DNA from: Gammaproteobacteria bacterium
Lineage (GTDB): Bacteria; Pseudomonadota; Gammaproteobacteria; Steroidobacterales; Woeseiaceae
Assembly: GCA_024640305.1 (NCBI GenBank)
Contig: JAHEFG010000045.1
Span: forward strand, 1-64,000
Reading direction: 5' to 3'
DNA: 64,000 nucleotides
The position numbers were made by a program, and so were the translations under genes. Shown piece after piece: positions 25,875-33,491 of this stretch. Within the stretch, counting starts at the first letter, position 1; every line of letters starts with the position of its first letter. The notes beneath the pieces are model-generated. The model was not told where the DNA came from. It did not search any database and was given only the letters and a program-made list of their open reading frames with translations.

Positions 25875-26453
25875 ATGATAGCCAGATCCGCCAGACTTGT
25901 TCTCGTGCTTGTGTGTTGCATGCCTTTGCAAGCGATACTTGCCGGGCAACTCGACGATATCGTCAACTACCGGGAGTACTCGTCAATGCTCTCGAGCTCC
26001 GGACAACCGAGTGGGGAGCAGCTGCAATACTTGCGTGACGCAGGGTTCGAGCGTGTTGTATTCCTCGCCTTCAGCGATCATCAGGGTTCTGTTCCGAATG
26101 AAGACCGAATTGTGAAGGATCTCGGCATGGACTATGTCCACATCCCGGTCAATTGGGACGCGCCGTCAAAGAGTGACTTTTATGCCTTTGCCGCCGTGAT
26201 GCAGCGTGAACCCGAGAAGAAAACCGTGGTGCATTGCCAGGTAAACTTCAGGGCTTCTACTTTCAGCTTTCTGTATCGCGTGCTCTACGAGGGCGTGCCA
26301 ATGGGTGAGGCAAAGGAAGATTTGAACACCGTGTGGGTGCCTGACGATACCTGGAGAAACCTGGTTTTCGACACGCTCGAGGAAAACGATGTCTCGCCAC
26401 ATTGCGACACATGCCTTTGGGAAGGCGACCAGGCGAAGATGCACTCCCAGTAA
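25875..26453 (+). CDS. Secreted dual-specificity/tyrosine phosphatase-like protein
   Basis: The 192-residue protein has a signal peptide (about 1-23, ending ILAG) and a small phosphatase fold. The P-loop is HCQVNFRAS with Cys121 and Arg126, a CX4R spacing as in BLH/DUF442-type bacterial phosphatases and one residue shorter than classical CX5R. The segment SSGQPSGEQLQYLRDAGF also matches that family. It would act in the periplasm; substrates are unknown. ATG 25875 has GGGA seven bases upstream. A terminator follows the stop directly. The gene is monocistronic between a GGDEF-EAL gene and a convergent small secreted protein. Confidence 0.8.
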   Translation: MIARSARLVLVLVCCMPLQAILAGQLDDIVNYREYSSMLSSSGQPSGEQLQYLRDAGFERVVFLAFSDHQGSVPNEDRIVKDLGMDYVHIPVNWDAPSKSDFYAFAAVMQREPEKKTVVHCQVNFRASTFSFLYRVLYEGVPMGEAKEDLNTVWVPDDTWRNLVFDTLEENDVSPHCDTCLWEGDQAKMHSQ

Positions 26454-26454
26454 A

Positions 26455-26476
26455 AAGGGCAGCCGAAGCTGCCCTT
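26455..26476. terminator. Intrinsic terminator between convergent genes
   Basis: AAGGGCAGC and GCTGCCCTT form a 9-bp stem around a CGAA loop immediately after the phosphatase stop. Flanking A and T richness allows use from both sides. Confidence 0.75.
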
Positions 26477-26498
26477 ACTCGCAATCATTTTCTCAATG

Positions 26499-26966
26499 TT
26501 ACTCGTCGTCTTCCGTGTCGTGATAGTGCCCGACGTTCGTCTCGGATCTGTCTATGAGACTCTGGTATTCGGACATCAATGCGTCAGCAGCCTCCGCACC
26601 GCCTTCCTGCTCGGCAAGCGCCTCCCGCCATTTAATATTGTTTGCTGAACGGTACCACTCAAGATCGGCCATGCCACCTTCCAATCTCCATACAAAGACC
26701 GCATCCCACTCGCCCGTCTGGTAGTGAATTACTCCGAGTGGACCCGGCGTACCGGCTGCCTCACCGGCCGGCACGAAATGGTCGGCAATGATCTGCATTG
26801 CACGCTCGCGTTTACCGGGTTTGTATGTGACATGCATGACTCTGACGTATCTTGCGTCGTCGCCCTGTGTAATCGGACCCTCGTCATCTTGCGCTGATGC
26901 CGGGACTGCGAAAACCGTGAGTGCCGCAGCTACGGCGAGTACTTTACCCCATTTGAATATCTGCAT
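26499..26966 (-). CDS. Small secreted protein of unknown function
   Basis: The 155-residue product has a clear signal peptide (about 1-25, VFAVPASAQ). The mature part contains RYVRVMHVTYKPGKRERAM and GVIHYQTGEWDAVFVWRLEG, which read like a ferredoxin-like alpha-beta sandwich of the dimeric alpha-beta barrel type. The C-terminus is acidic and His-containing (GHYHDTEDDE). ATG 26966 has AGGGG eight bases upstream. It is convergent with the phosphatase gene. I cannot assign a reaction. Confidence 0.75.
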   Translation of the reverse strand: MQIFKWGKVLAVAAALTVFAVPASAQDDEGPITQGDDARYVRVMHVTYKPGKRERAMQIIADHFVPAGEAAGTPGPLGVIHYQTGEWDAVFVWRLEGGMADLEWYRSANNIKWREALAEQEGGAEAADALMSEYQSLIDRSETNVGHYHDTEDDE

Positions 26967-27133
26967 CGTGTAACCCCTGTTTTGTTATTAATTTTATTGC
27001 GAGAGAGCACAGCATAGATAGTTTCAGCAGAAACACAAATCAGGGAGTCTGACGAACGCCTTAAATCGTAACGAGAATTACCAAACCAACTGCCATATCT
27101 TGAGTGCTTGCCTCAAAATCTGACACCGACGTC

Positions 27134-27820
27134 TTAGTCGCGCTGCAAGAACTGCGGCGGAGTCTTGTCAATCTTCGGTAGCAGAACAAACACGAGAATT
27201 ACGGTTGACACAATCATATACAGCGGGCCGAACAACCAGAATATCAACGGTACAAGATAGTAGTACGACCGCACACCGACACTGAAAAACTGACTACCAC
27301 GATTTAGCTGGCTTGCGACCATGGCATGTGAAAAATGCGTTCGACCTGGCGCCTCCTTGATAGATATCATGTAGCCAACGTGATTGGTCACTCGGATCGC
27401 ATTTACAAAATTGAAGAACGCATAGAAAAGCAACAGCAGAATGCAGAGCAGTTTGGTCAACCAAAGCGCCGGACCGAGCGTTCCAAATACGTTAAGGAAA
27501 TGCCACGCTTCTTGCAAAGACTTGGCCTGACCAGTCAAAGTAAGCACACCCACCATCAACAGAATTGCGGTCGACGCCAGAAAAGACGATGCCATGCTGG
27601 AGTTTCTGAGAGTTTGCACGGCAAGCAGCGCGTCGTTATGGTCGGCCATTACTGTTTCGACCCAGGCGCTGCGCGCCAGCGTCGCAGCGCTTGCAAAAAC
27701 AGCGGCAGAATTGCGCCGCGCCAGCCTTCGCAGCTGCACCTGGTAACCAAATATCATCGCCACAACGAGTAGCACCGCAATCAGATCATTGGCGTACTCA
27801 GCGAAGTTAATAGTATTCAT
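27134..27820 (-). CDS. DUF599 family membrane protein
   Basis: The 228-residue protein starts MNTINFAEYANDLIAVLL and has about four membrane segments. The DUF599 pattern is visible: an Arg-rich start after the first helix, SAWVETVMADHNDALLAVQTLRN, then SSFLASTAILLMVGVLTLTG. The ATG at 27820 is chosen because GGAG stands six bases upstream; the longer frame to 27907 adds 29 unlikely residues. No function is known for DUF599. It follows an MscS-like fragment on the same strand at 147 bases distance. Confidence 0.8.
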   Translation of the reverse strand: MNTINFAEYANDLIAVLLVVAMIFGYQVQLRRLARRNSAAVFASAATLARSAWVETVMADHNDALLAVQTLRNSSMASSFLASTAILLMVGVLTLTGQAKSLQEAWHFLNVFGTLGPALWLTKLLCILLLLFYAFFNFVNAIRVTNHVGYMISIKEAPGRTHFSHAMVASQLNRGSQFFSVGVRSYYYLVPLIFWLFGPLYMIVSTVILVFVLLPKIDKTPPQFLQRD

Positions 27821-27966
27821 CGTGATCTCCCTGAGTGATAAGTCCTGGCCGCCTACGAGTGGGATAATAGTGCAGACGGCGTCTATTTTCGTGATCTCGG
27901 CAATCAACTCCTGAAAATAACTGGTCTCGATCGGTTTTTCGCGGTCTGGCCATATTCGAAATTTGA

Positions 27967-28227
27967 TTAGGCGGTTAGTGATACCCCGAACTCGCGCAAT
28001 ATCAGGCCGATCGCAAAAAAGTATAAAGTGAACACCAACGCACTTGTCGTCAACGTGGCAACCGACCGGAGTTTTTGGTGTCGCTTTACTCGTTCATTCA
28101 TCGATGCGCGACCGGCTATTTGCCGGAGCAGAATCACAATGAGATGGGTGGCGACTGCAAGACCAGCAAATGCAGCAATGCGCCATGCGAGATTCAGGCT
28201 GTTGATGCTCGTTAGCAGATCATCCAC
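27967..28227 (-). CDS. Short membrane protein resembling the N-terminal part of an MscS channel
   Basis: The 86-residue frame starts at GTG 28227 with GGGAG six bases upstream. It has two hydrophobic helices; the second, VATLTTSALVFTLYFFAIGL followed by ILREFGVSLTA, resembles the helix just before the pore helix of MscS-family channels. The stop comes exactly where the pore helix and soluble domain would begin, and the following bases do not encode them in any frame I checked. It is either a truncated channel gene or a genuine small membrane protein. It lies between the TAXI-protein gene and the DUF599 gene on the same strand. Confidence 0.6.
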   Translation of the reverse strand: MDDLLTSINSLNLAWRIAAFAGLAVATHLIVILLRQIAGRASMNERVKRHQKLRSVATLTTSALVFTLYFFAIGLILREFGVSLTA

Positions 28228-28283
28228 AAGGGACTCCCGGTCGCTAGCGTTGTCATCAGCTCTGCGTATTTTCCTGACCCGAC

Positions 28284-29645
28284 TTACGCCGAGTCGGCCT
28301 CCTCCGGACCCACATCAAGCAGCTGACGACGCACGAGATCGATGTCGCGTCGAAGCTTATAGAGATCGTCTTTGTAAGAGTGTGGCACCGAGATCGTCAC
28401 TGACTGATTATCCAGGTCACCAAGGGCTGCGATTCGACGAGCCCTGTCCACATCGCTCACCACGGCTCTACCCCTCGGATCCAGCTGCCCAAGTTCCGCA
28501 TAAACCCGCAATATTTTGCGCCGGATTCGCCACTGAAAAACCGGCGGTACCAGCTTGATTAACGGAATGGCCAGGCCGATTATCGGGAACAGCATGATCC
28601 ACATGCGATCAACGAGGGTTGCGGCCCAAAATGGCAAATAGCGCATCAGGAATGGCGGGCCGTTCTTGAAATAACGCTCCGCGTCCTCGCTCAACGGCAG
28701 GTCGACGTATTGCCCGGTAGGAAATTTTTCACTATCAGCGAGGATGCTGTGCCCGCCGTGAATATCGGTCGCCGCTAGCAGCAGCAAATTAACCAGGGCG
28801 GGATGGAAGTCTTGCCGCGCAACCAGCATCGCCGTCAGGGCGACCGTTTCTACATCTTTGCCCGGTAGATTCGCACGCAGGTCGAGTACGCCTTCCGGCA
28901 GAGATATTGAAGTGAGATAAGAATAGCGTCGTACATAAGCATCGGCGCGCTCAAGACTGTGCAAATCTACCGCCGACGTTCGCAGCAGCTCGACTATGAT
29001 GTCAGCGCCGGGGTCGGCAATTACAAAAGCGGCGTCAAGCTCGTCACCGACAAAAGCTTGCGCCAGTTCCTCCGGCTCCACAGCGGTAAAATCGGCCGCA
29101 TCGTCTGCGACACCGTGCGCGGCAAGCAGGGTGTTGGCAACAATACGCGTGCCACTTCCTTCGACGCCGATAGACACTCTCGCACCGGCAAGATCCCTCA
29201 TGCCACGAAACTCGAAATCGCTGCGTACGAACAGCCATAGTGGTTCCAGGTAAAGTGATCCGACTGCCATAACAGTCTCTGGATCAGCCCTGCCCGCCAG
29301 GCCTCCCTGCACAAAAGCAATATCGACGCCGGAGTCGGCGGACAGCGACTCGAGGTTCTCGACCGAGCCCGCGGTTTCCCGCAGCGTTACCTCGATACCT
29401 TCGCGTGCCAGGTAAGCCGCGAACTTCTCACCGTAGCGCTGGTAGGCGCCGCTATCCGGACCCGTGGCCAACACGATGCGATCCGGCGGTGCCGGATCCA
29501 CGAACTGATAGGCAACCAGGAATCCAGCAAGGATTAAAGCGACCGCGATCAACGACACTACACCTGCGCCCAGTGACCCACGCTGTTGCCAGCGTAACTT
29601 GCGCGACAGAACGAGCGCCCTTCTCGGGGAACCGATCGGCCCCAC
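28284..29645 (-). CDS. TAXI-family (TRAP-type) substrate-binding protein, membrane-anchored
   Basis: The 453-residue protein has an N-terminal membrane segment (about 27-47) and a TAXI binding domain (about 55-320) with IVLATGPDSGAYQRYGEKFA and GARVSIGVEGSGTRIVANTL. Two C-terminal hydrophobic segments follow near 345-380 (MWIMLFPIIGLAIPLIKLVP), then a charged cytoplasmic tail (AELGQLDPRGRAVVSDVDRA). Classical TAXI proteins are soluble periplasmic subunits of TRAP transporters; this anchored variant has no TRAP permease nearby, so uptake through TRAP is doubtful. GTG 29645 begins two bases after the DUF748 stop, suggesting an operon. Confidence 0.82.
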   Translation of the reverse strand: MGPIGSPRRALVLSRKLRWQQRGSLGAGVVSLIAVALILAGFLVAYQFVDPAPPDRIVLATGPDSGAYQRYGEKFAAYLAREGIEVTLRETAGSVENLESLSADSGVDIAFVQGGLAGRADPETVMAVGSLYLEPLWLFVRSDFEFRGMRDLAGARVSIGVEGSGTRIVANTLLAAHGVADDAADFTAVEPEELAQAFVGDELDAAFVIADPGADIIVELLRTSAVDLHSLERADAYVRRYSYLTSISLPEGVLDLRANLPGKDVETVALTAMLVARQDFHPALVNLLLLAATDIHGGHSILADSEKFPTGQYVDLPLSEDAERYFKNGPPFLMRYLPFWAATLVDRMWIMLFPIIGLAIPLIKLVPPVFQWRIRRKILRVYAELGQLDPRGRAVVSDVDRARRIAALGDLDNQSVTISVPHSYKDDLYKLRRDIDLVRRQLLDVGPEEADSA

Positions 29646-29647
29646 CG

Positions 29648-32600
29648 TCAGCTACCCCCACCGTTCGTCGTCAGCGACATTTGCATGCGAATGTCCTCGT
29701 CATCATCGCGCGAAACAGTCGACGATTCGACAATCTCGATCCGTGCCTCCAGTTCCGGGTTCGCGCCAATGATCGCCACTTTTGTATTATTTGCACGGGC
29801 GGCGGCCAAATCTGACAGTTCCTGTTCGTTCAGCGGCTGACGGTCAACGAGGATGCGGCGCAAACTCTCTGTGTAAGCCAGGGCGTCAAACTTTTCATCG
29901 CCTGTATCCGCAGAGCTCGTCGTATGTGAGGCACGCAATTCGGCCAGGCCGGCACGCGCATCTGCCGCAATTCCCGACTCCAGGTATAACTTTTCGATAA
30001 CCTCGAGACGATGTTCGGCATACGTTCCATCACCCGACTCCTCGGCCGTCAGGGACACGATACGCCGCTCAACCTCGGCATCGAAGGATGCTGTTCTAAG
30101 CGCTGCGCCATCGGCCTCCGGGTCCACGACACCGCCAAATTGCAGCAACAGCTCGGGCCGGATCGCCAGAGCTTCTGCAACTTTGGCGGTCTTCTCAAGT
30201 TCCGGCGGTGCAAGGTCGGATCGACCATCGGTAAACCGCAGGTACTCAAGTTCGGATGACTCGGCCCCGACGAGATTGGCCAGCAATTTGAAAGGCGACG
30301 CTACGATTCCCGTAATCAGGTTGCCAAGCGCCTTCAAGACAACGCCACCGTACTTGAACTCAGGATCATCGACGTTGCCCCGAACCGGCAAGTTGATATC
30401 GATTTTGCCATCCGCGTCCTTGAGCAGTGCGACCGCAAGACCGAGTGGCAAACTCATTGCGCCCGGATGTTCGATCTTCTCGCCGAGCTCGAAATCGCGC
30501 AGGACAGCCTTGTTTTCTCCCATTAGCTCACCCGCGACGACCTTATAGCCGAGATCAAGATCCAAACGCCCGTTGGCGATCTCGCGGCCAGCGAATGGAA
30601 TCGTGTAGGCAGAAAATTTCGGCATCTCGACGTTCTCGAATACGACCTTGAGATCGGTATTCGTTGATAGATCGACGGGCGTTGCGTAACCGCTGATTCG
30701 CACCAACCCGAATTCATCCACCTTACCTTCCAGCGATACTGTTGATGGCTCGGCACTTGCGGTGGCAATCGTCGACAACTCACCGTTGAGCCCTGCGATT
30801 TTTGCCTGGAACGGCAGAGGCAATGAAAGATCAGCAAAATCGGCGGCAGCGTTCGTCACCAACACGCGACCGACCGTGACCTCCAGCGCGTTCTCGCTAT
30901 CATCCGTCGGAACCTCTGCTTCCGGCGCAACAATATCGTCAGTCGCGCCATCGTCGTCGGTCCGCTGGACGCCTTTTTGAACGCGACCGAGATTGACGCT
31001 GCCGTCCTCGGCAATCAGAACATCGGCATAAGGTTTGTCCAGTCGAATTTCTGATATTTCCAGGCTTCGATTTGCGGCGCTCAATGTCAGACTGTTCGCT
31101 TCTAGCGCTGTCCAACTGCCCAGGCGGGATCCCTCATCTGTTTCGGTAATCAAGAAATCCACTATCTGTAGATCACCAATCAGCAATAGGGGCTCAGTGT
31201 CAGTACTGGTCATATTGCCTGAAAAATTCAGCGCACCGGAATCGAGATTGACGTCCGCCAGCGGCTTCAGATAGGGGTGTGCGTCGGACAATGCGAGGTT
31301 TTCGACGCGCAAGTCAAAACTGATATCGGGCGACGGCAACACCCCTATTTTGCCATCCATCGACACGCTACCCGCACCGTCGGCGAGCAGTGTCAGCGAT
31401 GTCGGAAACACGGCGGCTGGCTCGTTACTGATGTCTCTTATCGACAAATTCAGCGAGCGAAAGCCGATGTTGGCCGCGGGATCGACGCTGTCATCCTCGA
31501 GCTTGAACGCCATGCGGTTGATGGCGAACTCGGGCAGAGTGAAAGACCATGTGTCCTCTGTCACCGACGACGGCTCAGCCTCGGGAGGGTCGCCGGAATC
31601 CTCGACCGCCGGAGCGCCGTCAGTCGGCGGCACGATGTTCAGCCGGCCTGCGTCATCACGATACAGGCTGACTCTGGCATCATCGATAGAAAACGCTTGC
31701 GCAGACACTCTGCGTTCCTGCAAGTCAAATGAACCGCCGCTCAGCTTCATCAACGGTAGCCGCAAGACCTCACGATCGGGCTCGCTGATCTTGAAGGCCT
31801 GATTGAACGTATTGATTAGCACGTCATGAAAAGACAAACTGAGGTTAGCAATGCTCGCATCGAACTCCCCGTCGTCTCGCAGCGAGAGTCCGTAGTCCAG
31901 TTCGACATCGACTGTGCCATCGATAACGTCGAATCCCGCTTCGTGCTTGAGATAAGCGGAGGCCAACGGAAAGTGTGACCCCTTTACCGACGCATGCCCT
32001 TCCGACATCAGCGGATTAAGATGCAGGCTACCGCTCCAGGCCAGCGTGCCGTTCGTCTCCGTCGTAATGACAACATCCTGTTGCCCGGCGCGGTCGGGCA
32101 GCGTATTCAGTTCCGCGATCGCAATATCGACCGGGCCGAAGCGCGTCACGACCGGATCGACGGGTACTTCGTCGCTCCAGTTGATGACACTTTCGTTAAT
32201 TGCGAGATCAAAGATCAACAATCTCGGCGGCTCCGATGCGCTCGCATCCTGTTCCTCGCTGGCGGATGGCTCAACGCGCTGTGGTACCAGGAAAGCCGCA
32301 TTCAGCTGGCGATCGCCCGCGCGGGCAAGGAAGACTTCCGGTGCATCGACGCGAACTTCGTCGAATGTCCATGCCCAGCGGAATAACGAACTCAATTGAA
32401 AATTAACGAACACCTGCTGAACGCGCAGGAACGGCGCGCCCGATGGATCTTCCAGTTCGATGCCATCGACCCGCAGGCTCAATACATACGGGTTAACCGC
32501 CACTTTCTCGATCTTGAGTTCGGCACCAAATATATCGCCGACAACTTCAATGGCATTCTTCTTGACGAGCCACGGTGTGAGGAAAAAACCGACCACCGTA

Positions 32601-32698
32601 TACAGGACCAGGACGGCACCGGCTATCCCGATCGATCGCCGATGGTTTCTCGCAAAGTCTGTAAGTGAATTGTTGCTCTTATTTGAAGGCCCGGCCAC
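29648..32698 (-). CDS. DUF748 (AsmA-like) membrane-anchored protein
   Basis: The 1016-residue protein has one N-terminal membrane helix (about 22-43, IGIAGAVLVLYTVVGFFL) and a very long beta-rich periplasmic region starting FGAELKIEKVAVNPYVLSLR. The DUF748/AsmA signature NPYVLSLRVDGIELEDPSGA is clear, with a second repeat-like part at about 690-850 (GRLDLDLGYKVVAGELMGEN, FKYGGVVLKALGNLITGIV). AsmA-like proteins form hydrophobic grooves between the membranes and several move phospholipids; that role is possible here but untested. The start is GTG with AGGA close by. It is followed by the TAXI-type gene. Confidence 0.88.
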   Translation of the reverse strand: MAGPSNKSNNSLTDFARNHRRSIGIAGAVLVLYTVVGFFLTPWLVKKNAIEVVGDIFGAELKIEKVAVNPYVLSLRVDGIELEDPSGAPFLRVQQVFVNFQLSSLFRWAWTFDEVRVDAPEVFLARAGDRQLNAAFLVPQRVEPSASEEQDASASEPPRLLIFDLAINESVINWSDEVPVDPVVTRFGPVDIAIAELNTLPDRAGQQDVVITTETNGTLAWSGSLHLNPLMSEGHASVKGSHFPLASAYLKHEAGFDVIDGTVDVELDYGLSLRDDGEFDASIANLSLSFHDVLINTFNQAFKISEPDREVLRLPLMKLSGGSFDLQERRVSAQAFSIDDARVSLYRDDAGRLNIVPPTDGAPAVEDSGDPPEAEPSSVTEDTWSFTLPEFAINRMAFKLEDDSVDPAANIGFRSLNLSIRDISNEPAAVFPTSLTLLADGAGSVSMDGKIGVLPSPDISFDLRVENLALSDAHPYLKPLADVNLDSGALNFSGNMTSTDTEPLLLIGDLQIVDFLITETDEGSRLGSWTALEANSLTLSAANRSLEISEIRLDKPYADVLIAEDGSVNLGRVQKGVQRTDDDGATDDIVAPEAEVPTDDSENALEVTVGRVLVTNAAADFADLSLPLPFQAKIAGLNGELSTIATASAEPSTVSLEGKVDEFGLVRISGYATPVDLSTNTDLKVVFENVEMPKFSAYTIPFAGREIANGRLDLDLGYKVVAGELMGENKAVLRDFELGEKIEHPGAMSLPLGLAVALLKDADGKIDINLPVRGNVDDPEFKYGGVVLKALGNLITGIVASPFKLLANLVGAESSELEYLRFTDGRSDLAPPELEKTAKVAEALAIRPELLLQFGGVVDPEADGAALRTASFDAEVERRIVSLTAEESGDGTYAEHRLEVIEKLYLESGIAADARAGLAELRASHTTSSADTGDEKFDALAYTESLRRILVDRQPLNEQELSDLAAARANNTKVAIIGANPELEARIEIVESSTVSRDDDEDIRMQMSLTTNGGGS

Positions 32699-32788
32699 GA
32701 CGTCCGTCCTGCTGAATCACCCGTTCAGAAGCGTACCAGATTAGCGACGGCAGGACGATTTGGCACATTGGATAGTCTTAGACGAAGT

Positions 32789-32814
32789 AAAAAAAAGCCA
32801 CCGAAAGGTGGCTT
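32789..32814 (-). terminator. Minus-strand intrinsic terminator without an annotated minus-strand gene upstream
   Basis: On the minus strand AAGCCACC and GGTGGCTT pair around TTTC and are followed by eight T. On the plus strand the stem is followed by GC-containing sequence, so the signal is directional. The only candidate transcript is the RNA proposed at 32789-33132. Confidence 0.85.
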
Positions 32815-33132
32815 GCTTAATTTTGAGGACGCAAAGGTAGGTCTGCTTGTCGCGTTTTTCTGACTTTTCACCAGTTACGTAACCTTTCGACCACATACCT
32901 GCTTCCAAGCTCGAATCTGTTCTTGTATCGGGCTACCTGGCATAGCACCCCTGATTCTTACCGAGTTCCTCAAGAATGTTCCTGCTACTCCACCGATCTG
33001 CTTTCACTTCTCGCTTTCGCTACAGGTTCTGCCTCCTGCGTCCACCGCCCCCAACACTGTCGAAGGCTCGGACCTCCATTCGCAGGGCGGTTGTCAACAA
33101 GCGAACTTGTTGGCGCTGAGGCTTTCGCCTCA
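32789..33132 (-). ncRNA. Candidate structured non-coding RNA of about 340 nt, class not recognised
   Basis: The minus strand here has no credible coding frame but shows dense pairing. There is a GAAA-capped stem at 33118-33131 (GAGGC/GCCTC) and a TTCG-capped 7-bp stem at 33095-33112 (CAACAAG/CTTGTTG). A long-range 7-bp helix pairs ACCGCCC (33091-33085) with GGGCGGT (33050-33044), and a stem lies at 32954-32977 (ATTCTT/AAGAAT with GAG/CTC inside). GGACGCA can pair with TGCGTCC near the 3' end. An intrinsic terminator closes it and promoter-like boxes precede it. The size fits RNase P RNA or tmRNA, but I find neither the conserved RNase P core nor a tmRNA tag frame or acceptor end. It could also be an untranslated leader, but the terminator separates it from the DUF748 gene. 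Confidence 0.55.
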
Positions 33133-33138
33133 TCATGA

Positions 33139-33166
33139 AATGTATTCCCATCCAGGACGAAGACAA
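33139..33166 (-). promoter_or_regulatory. Candidate sigma-70 promoter for the structured RNA
   Basis: Minus-strand TTGTCT (33166-33161) and TACATT (33144-33139) are 16 bases apart. Transcription would begin near 33132, just before the first hairpin of the proposed RNA. Confidence 0.4.
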
Positions 33167-33491
33167 AATGTTTTTTTTGAAACAATTTGTTGTCGAAAAG
33201 CTGACCCTAAATTAACTAAATACATCCCTGTCTTTCTTCAAGTAAATTCGTAAGTACGCAGGGCAAAAACTTAGCCGGAGATGCGCAAGGACGCGCTACC
33301 GCTGACACTTAGGATCTACCGCCCGCGCAACCCGCGGGTAAGTCTCTTGTACCAGTGTGCTCGGCGACACCGCGATGAACTCGATGCGGCAAGGCTTGTT
33401 TGCCGATCTCCCGACCCGAAGTTCCGAAGAGCAGAAACCCACCCAAGATGCTATGGTTGCGCTACCGTTGGTGGACGCAGTGGAAGCGCCA

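Noticed and set aside
25587-25949. 120-codon minus-strand frame between the GGDEF-EAL and phosphatase genes
   Set aside because: It overlaps the phosphatase signal peptide coding region and has no protein-like composition.
32789-33132. Identity of the RNA as RNase P RNA or tmRNA
   Set aside because: Size fits, but the conserved RNase P core (GAGGAAAGTCC region) and a tmRNA tag frame with a tRNA-like acceptor end are not visible.
33095-33140. Hammerhead-like string TGATGAGGCGAAA and an integron attC-like stem
   Set aside because: The hammerhead core lacks a stem II between TGATGA and GAAA; the attC-like arm has no partner arm and there is no integrase. Both are better explained as parts of the structured RNA.
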